From positions 1 to 64,000 of the forward strand of contig NZ_FCNU01000019.1 of assembly GCF_001545115.1 (NCBI RefSeq): 64,000 nucleotides of DNA, given 5' to 3'. The position numbers and the translations under genes are program-made. This document shows positions 37,025 through 44,356 of the stretch, in pieces (position 1 is the first letter of the stretch; each line of letters starts with the position of its first letter). The notes beneath the pieces are model-generated. The model was not told the DNA's origin and searched no databases. It worked only from the letters and a program-made list of their open reading frames with translations. The stretch comes from Candidatus Protochlamydia phocaeensis. GTDB lineage: Bacteria; Chlamydiota; Chlamydiia; Chlamydiales; Parachlamydiaceae.

Positions 37025-37981
37025 ATGAAAGATTTAGATCAACTTAACGAGCAAGAAATCCTAGCTTTGGCCATTTCCCTAGAAGAAGAAGACGAGCATT
37101 TCTATTCAGACTTAAGTGCAGCTATCCGGCCAGATTTTTCTGCTTCAGCGACTATGTTTGATGAAATGGGAAAGGAAGAATCCAACCATCGCCACAGATT
37201 AATTGATTTATACCGTAAAAAGTTCGGCGAGCACATTCCCTTTATTCGCCGCCAAGACGTAAGAGGCTTTATCCAACGTAAATCTATCTGGCTATATCAA
37301 CCCATTAACTTGGAAAAAATTCGCAAACAAATTGGCGCGATGGAAGCAGAAACAATGCAATTTTATAAGAAAGCTGCAGACCGCATGCAAGATGCAAGTA
37401 TTCGTCAACTACTAGATGATTTAGCGCAGGCGGAACGCGGACATATCCAACTCGCCGAAGATCTAGAACATAAAAATATTAACGATAATGTTAAGGCTCA
37501 AGAATTAGAATCTCAACGCAGGCTCTTTTTACTGCAAATTGTTCAACCCGGTCTGGCCGGTTTAATGGATGGATCTGTTTCCACATTAGCTCCCCTTTTC
37601 GCAGCCGCCTTCGCTACCCATAATAGTTGGACAACTTTTGTGGTTGGCTTGGCCGCCTCGGTAGGAGCAGGCATTAGCATGGGCTTTGCAGAAGCGCTTT
37701 CTGATGATGGCGCTCTGACTGGCAGAGGCCATCCTTTATTGCGTGGCAGCATTTGCGGATTGATGACTGCTTTAGGAGGGATCGGTCACACGCTTCCCTT
37801 TCTCATTCCCAATTTTATGGTCGCCCTCCTCATTTCGATCACAGTCGTTTTAATAGAGCTTTTGGCCATTTCATGGGTACGCCACCGCTATATGGATACT
37901 CCAACGCTCTACGCTCTCGTACAAGTTCTGCTAGGTGGCCTTTTAGTTTTTCTCTCCGGTATTATTATTGGCAGTTCCTAG
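37025..37981 (+). CDS. mbfA: MbfA-type membrane-bound ferritin / iron exporter
   Basis: A 318-residue fusion of an N-terminal ferritin-like di-iron domain and a C-terminal VIT1/CCC1 transporter domain. Di-iron ligands are visible as EEEDEHFYSDL, MGKEESNHRHRL, MEAETMQFYKKA and AERGHIQLAEDL (two ExxH-type pairs). From about residue 165 follow the VIT1-like QPGLAGLMDGSVSTLAP and about five membrane helices. MbfA proteins of rhizobia export iron and protect against peroxide. Here it would move excess iron out of the cytosol. It is a single gene with no neighbour on the same unit. The family is unusual in chlamydiae as far as I know. Confidence 0.85.
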   Translation: MKDLDQLNEQEILALAISLEEEDEHFYSDLSAAIRPDFSASATMFDEMGKEESNHRHRLIDLYRKKFGEHIPFIRRQDVRGFIQRKSIWLYQPINLEKIRKQIGAMEAETMQFYKKAADRMQDASIRQLLDDLAQAERGHIQLAEDLEHKNINDNVKAQELESQRRLFLLQIVQPGLAGLMDGSVSTLAPLFAAAFATHNSWTTFVVGLAASVGAGISMGFAEALSDDGALTGRGHPLLRGSICGLMTALGGIGHTLPFLIPNFMVALLISITVVLIELLAISWVRHRYMDTPTLYALVQVLLGGLLVFLSGIIIGSS

Positions 37982-38074
37982 GGCCTGTTGTCAATTAGGC
38001 AATAGCCCAGCTTTGAAGTTATTTTCTTAGATGGAAAAGAATTGAAATAGGATTTACTGCTAATGATACACCCT
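37980..38074. repeat. Chimeric dispersed element
   Basis: The left end (GGGCCTGTTGTCAATTAGGC) matches the GTC-type copies at 61056 and 48490. The right end (TTACTGCTAATGATACACCCT) is the reverse complement of the AGAGGGTGTATTA-type end. The left end overlaps the stop codon of mbfA. Confidence 0.65.
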
Positions 38075-38191
38075 CAATTTGTCTTCTTCTTCCAAATAAA
38101 AACTCAATCTATTGATTATAAATCATTAATATTCTTGATTAAATTAGCTTATTTAATTAGGCTTGTAAGCCTCTTAATCTCTTAAGCAACT

Positions 38192-39163
38192 ATGTTTAAA
38201 GGTATCACTCTCGTTTTAGGGGCTTGCTTGGTCTGGGGACTCATCTTTGTCATTCCCGGACTTTTAGAAGGATTCAGTCCCCTTGAAGTCGCACTAGGAC
38301 GCTATTCATGCTTAGGCCTTATCTCCTTGTTTTTTATGCTTTCGCAAGGTCTTAAAAAATGGTTATCTTTTCCAGGAGCTATATGGAGCCAAGCGTTCAT
38401 TTGTTCCCTAGTTGTCAACGTCCTATATTATATCTCTTTAGTCTTAGGCTTGCGCTATGCAAGCGCTCCTGTTACAGCCCTGATCTTAGGCTTAAGCCCC
38501 ATTACGCTTGCTTTTTATGGAAATTGGAAACAAAAGGAATGCGCTTTTCGAGCCTTGATTTTTCCAACTTTCTTAATTGGATTAGGTCTTCTTTTGGTCA
38601 ATTTGCAAGCCTTTCATGCCCATCCTTCCTCTTCTTTCAGCGACTACCTCTTTGGAATAAGCTGCTGCCTTTTTTCCCTAATCGCCTGGAATTGGTATAT
38701 TGTCTCAAATGCTCAATTTCTTAAAGCCAACCCATCCCTGTCTTCTAGCGATTGGTCAACTCTAATCGGCGTAAGCACATTGGGCTGGGTCCTCTTATTG
38801 GGACTATTCATTTTTTTTATGATGCCTACCGAGCAAATGGCAAAATATGCCATTCTAGACGACAATTTAAAACGCTTTTTTCTTGGTAGTTTTATCTTAG
38901 GCTTGGTCTGCTCCTGGATAGGTTCCTACTTATGGAATCGAGGAAGCCTCTTTCTGCCCGTTTCGCTAGCCGGCCAATTGACCATTTTTGAGACCATTTT
39001 TGGCCTTATCTTTGTCTATTTCTTAGAGCACCGGCTCCCTAGCGCCCTAGATCTACTAGGCATTTTCACTCTTTTAACCGGAGTCGCTATCAGTATGCAC
39101 GTATTCAACCGCTCGCACGCTTCTATTCATTCCCCAACAGGTTCCCTTTCCCATTCTCAATAA
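38192..39163 (+). CDS. DMT superfamily (EamA) transporter
   Basis: A 323-residue membrane protein with ten hydrophobic segments arranged as two EamA repeats. The first starts ITLVLGACLVWGLIFVIPGLL. The inner repeat boundary is near residue 150, and the second repeat includes GSFILGLVCSWIGSYLWNRG. DMT proteins export or import metabolites such as amino acids, and the substrate cannot be told from sequence. The C-terminus is short and polar. No good ribosome site is seen before the ATG. It is flanked by repeat elements and is probably transcribed alone. Confidence 0.88.
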   Translation: MFKGITLVLGACLVWGLIFVIPGLLEGFSPLEVALGRYSCLGLISLFFMLSQGLKKWLSFPGAIWSQAFICSLVVNVLYYISLVLGLRYASAPVTALILGLSPITLAFYGNWKQKECAFRALIFPTFLIGLGLLLVNLQAFHAHPSSSFSDYLFGISCCLFSLIAWNWYIVSNAQFLKANPSLSSSDWSTLIGVSTLGWVLLLGLFIFFMMPTEQMAKYAILDDNLKRFFLGSFILGLVCSWIGSYLWNRGSLFLPVSLAGQLTIFETIFGLIFVYFLEHRLPSALDLLGIFTLLTGVAISMHVFNRSHASIHSPTGSLSHSQ

Positions 39164-39367
39164 CAACGCCTTTAATTGTTTGAATAATCCCATTTTACAC
39201 AGCTTTCAAAACTTATTAATCAAATAATTACAAATTATAATTAAAATTGATTTTATAGTTAAATTTAATGCTAAAGATCGATAATTTTGATATAATATAG
39301 TTATAGATTTTATAAAATAAAACAAAGCCATTTATACAAATAATTAATTTTTAATAATAGGCGTGAT

Positions 39368-41344
39368 ATGGATGCTCATACAATAGACGCTTCATCGATT
39401 GTCCCTACTCCCATGGATACGCATAGTGTCGATGTTGCATTGGACCGCGTTAACAATTTTCTAGGACATGCCTTCGCCATGGTTGGGCATTTAGAGAAGC
39501 AAAATGTGCCCGAGCAGGTAGAAGTAGGAGAAAAGACGGCTTATTCCATTGCCAAGATTTATGCTGAAGCGCGAGTAAATATTGAAACGATAGGCGCACG
39601 GATAAAAGAGCAGGAGTATATGAAGGGCGGCTCCGCTCTTACTAAGAAAGAGATTAAAAATCTAGCCAAGCTGATGAAAAAAGCGGAAAAGGAGATCACG
39701 AAGGAAATCTGGAAAGCGCAAATTAAAGTAGCAGCTCAAATTGGTTCCGAGGGGACAGATGGAGTGAGCAATGAAAAGGTGCGCAGCAGGATTAAAATTT
39801 TGGCCAAGGGCGGCTGGAAAGCTAAAATGATCAGATTGTTTGTTCTTACTTCTAAAACCAATCAACAAGCCATTAATGGATTTAAGAACGCCCAGCTCAT
39901 CTTAGATGCGGCCAGTAAGCGGGATATCGGCAGTGCTAAAGCAGAGGAATCGCAAATTCAACAGGATAGACGAGTAGAATTTGAAGACTTTCAGAAGGGA
40001 GAGGGGTTAAAACGACGCGCAGGCATTATTGGATTGAACGGCATTTATCGGGTTCAAGTGACCTTTTCGGATAAGCAGATTCACAAACAGCTAAAGTCTT
40101 ATATCGCCCAAGAGCTCAGCCAAACGGAACGGACGACTCTTACTAAGGACATATCGATTGAAGGAGAGAACAAGACAGTCAAAAGCACCTTGATTCCCTT
40201 GAATAAGGAATTCGATCAGATACTCAACCTAGGTATCCGAATATTCGAAAAAATATTTGGCGCGAAAGGTGGCGTATCTAGCGTAAACCGTCAGGAACCT
40301 CATTTGGTGAATGGCTGGGACTCTCGCTTAGAAAATGAAAAAGGCGAAACGATTTATGAAAGCTTAAGGCACGGCATTACATCTGATAAATTTGAGGGAA
40401 ATGCCGAAATACGCAAAAAGAACTCCCGCCAAGCGGCAGGCGAGCTCTTAAAAGCAGCTGTGCTTAAGGAAATTGCTTCGCGCGGATTAACGTTAACGCA
40501 AGCCCAACAGCAAGGCATCAAACTTAATTTTAATTCTGTCAGCTTGGTCACTCCAGACGATTTGCGCGCATTTGCCCATGGAAAGTCTAGCGAAAAAGGC
40601 ATGCTGCTCGATCAAGTCGAGGCCTTGCATAGCTTTGAAGATGAAAATGGGAAACCAATTGACTTTGATCTAGGCGATGGGATCAAAATTCCCCTTCAGC
40701 TGAATGTCAATACGTTTAACTTTGGGGTCAATGCTGGAGCCGTAGATTGGGAATTGGGAACAATTAACCAATACAAGCAAAACCTCAAAGCTTTAAAAGG
40801 GCTGCAGAAACAAGTGGAACAGCTTAAAGAGCATATTTCCGATGAAGGTGATAAAGCCAATTTGGATTCACTAATGAAGGATATCAATGCCTTAATGAAG
40901 GATCGAAAGGCCTATCTCAGCGGAGATAATCAATATGAAGTCGGTGCAAAGATCGTCAATGTCACCAATTTAATGGACCGCATTGTGAAAAAGGAAAAGG
41001 GCAAAGGCACTGATTTGGAGAAAATGGGCTTCAAGAGCGCCTTCAATTGCATGAGTGGTAAAGACCGAACGGGAGTGATGGACTGCATTGCTAAAACTTA
41101 TGCAACGATGGCGGATATAAACGGCACATTTCCTACAACGGAAGAGCTTAGGGATAATCAGCAAATCCGCGCCCAATTCCAAAAGATTGTCGTCCCTCTC
41201 CTCTTGCAATCAGGCAGTTTGGAAATCACTTATACGAATACCGGAGCCATAGGCTATAAAGTGACCAAACATGCCCTTATTGGCGGAATGTCACCCGATC
41301 ATTTTTTGGATATAATTGGCCTATCCAAAACAACATCTAGCTAA
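39368..41344 (+). CDS. SopB/IpgD-like inositol phosphate phosphatase, effector candidate
   Basis: A 658-residue protein whose C-terminal third matches the catalytic part of the Salmonella SopB and Shigella IpgD effectors. The active-site P-loop Cx5R is FNCMSGKDRTGVMD, with Cys561 and Arg567; SopB has NCKSGKDRTG. After it comes the SopB-like tail FQKIVVPLLLQSGSLEI then NTGAIGYKVTKHAL, and before it a FNFGVN block like SopB's FNTGVN. SopB-type enzymes dephosphorylate phosphoinositides at host membranes after type III secretion. The N-terminal 300 residues are helical and unassigned. There is no signal peptide, as expected for a secreted effector. An AGG is 7 bases before the ATG, and a strong hairpin follows the stop. 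Confidence 0.88.
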   Translation: MDAHTIDASSIVPTPMDTHSVDVALDRVNNFLGHAFAMVGHLEKQNVPEQVEVGEKTAYSIAKIYAEARVNIETIGARIKEQEYMKGGSALTKKEIKNLAKLMKKAEKEITKEIWKAQIKVAAQIGSEGTDGVSNEKVRSRIKILAKGGWKAKMIRLFVLTSKTNQQAINGFKNAQLILDAASKRDIGSAKAEESQIQQDRRVEFEDFQKGEGLKRRAGIIGLNGIYRVQVTFSDKQIHKQLKSYIAQELSQTERTTLTKDISIEGENKTVKSTLIPLNKEFDQILNLGIRIFEKIFGAKGGVSSVNRQEPHLVNGWDSRLENEKGETIYESLRHGITSDKFEGNAEIRKKNSRQAAGELLKAAVLKEIASRGLTLTQAQQQGIKLNFNSVSLVTPDDLRAFAHGKSSEKGMLLDQVEALHSFEDENGKPIDFDLGDGIKIPLQLNVNTFNFGVNAGAVDWELGTINQYKQNLKALKGLQKQVEQLKEHISDEGDKANLDSLMKDINALMKDRKAYLSGDNQYEVGAKIVNVTNLMDRIVKKEKGKGTDLEKMGFKSAFNCMSGKDRTGVMDCIAKTYATMADINGTFPTTEELRDNQQIRAQFQKIVVPLLLQSGSLEITYTNTGAIGYKVTKHALIGGMSPDHFLDIIGLSKTTSS

Positions 41345-41376
41345 AAAGTTAGCCAGCCGGATTTATTTCATTTTAT

Positions 41377-41413
41377 AGGCTCGAGATAAAAAACCCTTCT
41401 CTATCTCGAGCCT
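41377..41413. terminator. Rho-independent-type hairpin after the SopB-like gene
   Basis: AGGCTCGAGATA pairs perfectly with TATCTCGAGCCT (12-base stem, 13-base loop), 33 bases after the stop codon. A second small hairpin (AGCCTTC/GAAGGCT) follows at 41409-41425. No long T run follows, so termination is likely but not certain. Confidence 0.6.
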
Positions 41414-41439
41414 TCTTCGAAGGCTAAAACTCATATAGC

Positions 41440-41515
41440 GTAGATTCAAATGCCTTCTTCTAGAGAGAAAGTAATCTCGAATCGAGGCGATGGATTCGAC
41501 ACCAGTCTCTCATTA
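41440..41515. repeat. Dispersed palindromic element (GTC-ended type)
   Basis: An AGATTCAAATGCC left side and AATCTCGAATCGAGGC plus GATTCGACACCAGTCTC right side surround a CTTCTAGAGAG centre. It corresponds to the copies at 6803 and 61831, but is shorter and more diverged. Confidence 0.55.
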
Positions 41516-41638
41516 GCCTATTCGGATTTATTTGATGATTTCATGTTAAATGATTAAAATAGAGCACGATTGATTTAATTTAACGGGATTAAAAATATAT
41601 TTTAAGTTAAAGTGTGCTAAATGGTGAACGAGAGACCT

Positions 41639-43456
41639 ATGCATCACTTAAATCTACCTAAAACGCTCTTGGCCTTCTTTTGGCATTTTCTTAAAAAATA
41701 TTGGATATGGCTGGTTATTATTCAATTATTCAGCTTCGCTTGGTCGCTCGACCACACGCTGTGGCCCTATGTGATCATGAAGATCATCGATACAATTACA
41801 AATTTTGCCGGAGACAAAGCTGAAGCATGGCATGCATTAGCCACGCCTATTATCATGGGGATCAGTTTATGGCTAACTGTTGAAATTTCTTTCCGCCTCT
41901 CGGGCATCTTGACAGCTTATATCATTCCTCGCATTGAGGCAGATATACGCATGAATATGTTCGAATATGTCATTCATCATTCCCAGCAGTATTTTAGCTC
42001 ACGCATGGCCGGAGCCATTGCCAATAAAATTTCTGACATGCCCCAAAGCATGACGCGTCTGCTGCAACAACTCATGCATTTGTTTCTGCCCGTTGGATTG
42101 GCACTCATTATTTCTACCACTTTGTTTGCTTTTATCAGTCCCCTATTCGCCTTAATTTTGCTAACTTGGATCGTCATCCATATGGGGATTTGCCTGGCTT
42201 TTGCAAGAAAATGCGATGATTATTCCAATATTCATGCGGAATCGCGCAGCATTTTATCCGGCAAAATTGTCGACAGCTTAGCAAATAATGCCAATATCCG
42301 CATCTTTGCCAGGAGCCGTTTTGAATCTCGTTATCTCTCGCTCTTTCAAAAAGACGAATTGAAAAAACATTGGCAATCGCTGTGGTATATAGAAAAGATG
42401 AAGATTGCGCTTGGAATAGCGAATTTCTTAGGCGCCTGCATCGCCCTTAACTGGTATATGCTTTATAGCTGGCAGCAAGGCCATTTATCCGCTGGAGAAG
42501 TGGTGTTTATCTTCAATACGACTTGGAATATTACCATGATGGCCTGGATTGCCGGACTTGAGCTTCCCCAGCTTTTCAAGGAAATCGGCATATGCCGCCA
42601 AGCCTTGACCATTATTCAAGATTCTCACGATATTACAGACGCCCCAAATGCCAAACCGCTAAAGGTTCCGCAAGGAGAAATCGTCTTCGACCATGTCACC
42701 TTCCGCTATCAAAAGCATCAAAACCTCTTTCAAGAAAAGAACATCGTCTTGCATGCAGGTGAAAAAGTCGGATTGGTTGGTTTCTCGGGATCGGGTAAAA
42801 CAAGCTTTGTCAATTTGATTCTGCGCAATTACGATATCGAAAAAGGCCGCATCCTCATTGACGGCCAAGACATTGCTAAAGTAACTCAGGATTCTTTGCG
42901 CGAGCAAATTTCGATTATTCCCCAAGATCCCTCGCTTTTCCACCGCACGCTGATGGAAAACATCCGTTACGGACGCTTAGATGCAACGGATGAAGAAGTC
43001 ATCGAAGCCTCTAAAAGGGCCCATTGCCATGAATTTATTGAAAAGATGCCGGATAAATATCACACCCTAGTCGGTGAAAGGGGCACGCGTCTGTCCGGAG
43101 GACAACGCCAACGTGTCGCTATTGCCCGTGCCATCTTAAAAAATGCCCCTATTTTAATTTTAGACGAAGCAACCTCCGCACTCGATTCTGTGACGGAAAA
43201 AGATATCCAAGAAGGTCTAGATATTCTCATGAAGGGCCATACCACGCTTGTCATCGCCCATCGCCTATCCACTCTATCCGGCATGGACCGCATTTTGGTA
43301 TTTAAAGACGGCAAAATTATCGAAGACGGCACCCATGAAGAGCTCTTGCAAGCGAATGGCCATTACGCTCAAATGTGGGAAATGCAAGCCGGCGGATTTT
43401 TACCAGAAAAACCGGGCGAAGGCGAAGAAGAAGCAGAGGAAGAAGAGTCGTTTTGA
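41639..43456 (+). CDS. ABC exporter, fused permease and ATPase
   Basis: A 605-residue half-transporter of the MsbA/ABCB type that would act as a homodimer. I prefer the ATG at 41639, which has GAGAG 5 bases upstream, over the one at 41621, which has none. Residues about 15-310 hold six membrane helices. The ATPase carries Walker A GFSGSGKTS (from Gly381), a Q-loop IIPQDP, the signature LSGGQ (485-489), Walker B ILILDEATSALD and a switch His in VIAHRLST. The acidic C-terminal tail is Glu-rich. Substrates of this group include lipids, peptides and drugs; here unknown. It sits between effector candidates without an obvious partner. Confidence 0.93.
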   Translation: MHHLNLPKTLLAFFWHFLKKYWIWLVIIQLFSFAWSLDHTLWPYVIMKIIDTITNFAGDKAEAWHALATPIIMGISLWLTVEISFRLSGILTAYIIPRIEADIRMNMFEYVIHHSQQYFSSRMAGAIANKISDMPQSMTRLLQQLMHLFLPVGLALIISTTLFAFISPLFALILLTWIVIHMGICLAFARKCDDYSNIHAESRSILSGKIVDSLANNANIRIFARSRFESRYLSLFQKDELKKHWQSLWYIEKMKIALGIANFLGACIALNWYMLYSWQQGHLSAGEVVFIFNTTWNITMMAWIAGLELPQLFKEIGICRQALTIIQDSHDITDAPNAKPLKVPQGEIVFDHVTFRYQKHQNLFQEKNIVLHAGEKVGLVGFSGSGKTSFVNLILRNYDIEKGRILIDGQDIAKVTQDSLREQISIIPQDPSLFHRTLMENIRYGRLDATDEEVIEASKRAHCHEFIEKMPDKYHTLVGERGTRLSGGQRQRVAIARAILKNAPILILDEATSALDSVTEKDIQEGLDILMKGHTTLVIAHRLSTLSGMDRILVFKDGKIIEDGTHEELLQANGHYAQMWEMQAGGFLPEKPGEGEEEAEEEESF

Positions 43457-43580
43457 AAGAACATGTCTCTCCGAACCGATCGCCTTATTCTCATTGTTTT
43501 CAATGAGATTAATTGCAGTTTTTTATTTATTTAAATAAAATTACCTCTCCTTTCTTCACTTCAACTAGGAGAGTAATCAA

Positions 43581-44093
43581 ATGTCTACTATTTCTTCCGT
43601 TCAAAATTGCCCATTTTGCGTCGATAATCCTCGCGGACTGCAAATCATTCATAATCAAGTGTTATTTCAAACTCATAATTGGACGGTTGTTTTTGACCAT
43701 AAGCCGATGACAAAGGGGCATTTGATCGCTCTTCCTACCCTCCATCACGATACGCGCTTTGATTTAACTCGAGAAGAAACAGCGGACTTTTATGAAGTTC
43801 AACAACGCATCCAACGGATTTATAGACATGTATTTGGACATGACGCTTGTTTGTTCTACGACAAGAATAGGCTAGGAATTCCTCATTTCCAAATCCATGT
43901 CATGCCTGCAACGTCAATATGGCAGCTGATCTGGCTTCAAGTGAAGTTGTTTTTTAGATCCTTCCCCATTCCCGTATGGACGCTTAGCCCTCAGCGTTTG
44001 CAAGAGCTTAGACAAGAATTCACTGTTCCTGAAATGCAAGAAGGCTATTCCCCTCTTCATTGCTGCGAAGAACATTCTACAGCAGAGACTTAA
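43581..44093 (+). CDS. HIT-family protein with altered histidine triad
   Basis: A 170-residue protein with the N-terminal zinc-type CPFC (Cys10, Cys13) and HIT core (VVFDHKPMTKGHLIALP). The triad motif is H-x-Q-x-H (His102, Gln104, His106 in PHFQIHVMP): the central His, normally the nucleophile, is Gln. HIT proteins hydrolyse or transfer nucleoside monophosphates; this change may alter or remove hydrolysis. The C-terminal 50 residues include a hydrophobic stretch (WQLIWLQVKLFFRSF) that may be an amphipathic membrane contact. A strong AGGAGAG ribosome site precedes the ATG. A perfect hairpin follows the gene. Confidence 0.82.
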   Translation: MSTISSVQNCPFCVDNPRGLQIIHNQVLFQTHNWTVVFDHKPMTKGHLIALPTLHHDTRFDLTREETADFYEVQQRIQRIYRHVFGHDACLFYDKNRLGIPHFQIHVMPATSIWQLIWLQVKLFFRSFPIPVWTLSPQRLQELRQEFTVPEMQEGYSPLHCCEEHSTAET

Positions 44094-44160
44094 TTTGATC
44101 GATAGCCAAGAAGGCCGTCTGATTGGTCGGTAAAATAGCCATTTAAGATGGGTTTTATTT

Positions 44161-44220
44161 AAACTGCAGAGCCTACAAAGAAATAGAACGCTTTTTATTT
44201 CTTTGTAGGCTCTGCAGTTT
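44161..44220. terminator. Perfect 24-base inverted repeat, bidirectional terminator
   Basis: 44161-44184 (AAACTGCAGAGCCTACAAAG...) is exactly complementary to 44197-44220, with a 12-base loop. It lies between two convergent genes and can serve both. The length and perfection of the stem are greater than terminators need and could reflect a young inserted element. Confidence 0.7.
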
Positions 44221-44356
44221 TAAAGCTACATAATTAAAGAAATATTTCCGCAAACGGGTGCTATTCTTTGCTTTATTGGCTAATGATGGAAAAGCAAATC
44301 TTAACTTGAGTTTGGAGCTTTTTATTCTGAAGTTAAAAGCCGGCTATTCTGTGGAA

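Noticed and set aside
39662-39868. Minus-strand small frame inside the SopB-like gene
   Set aside because: Antisense shadow, with no start signal or homology.
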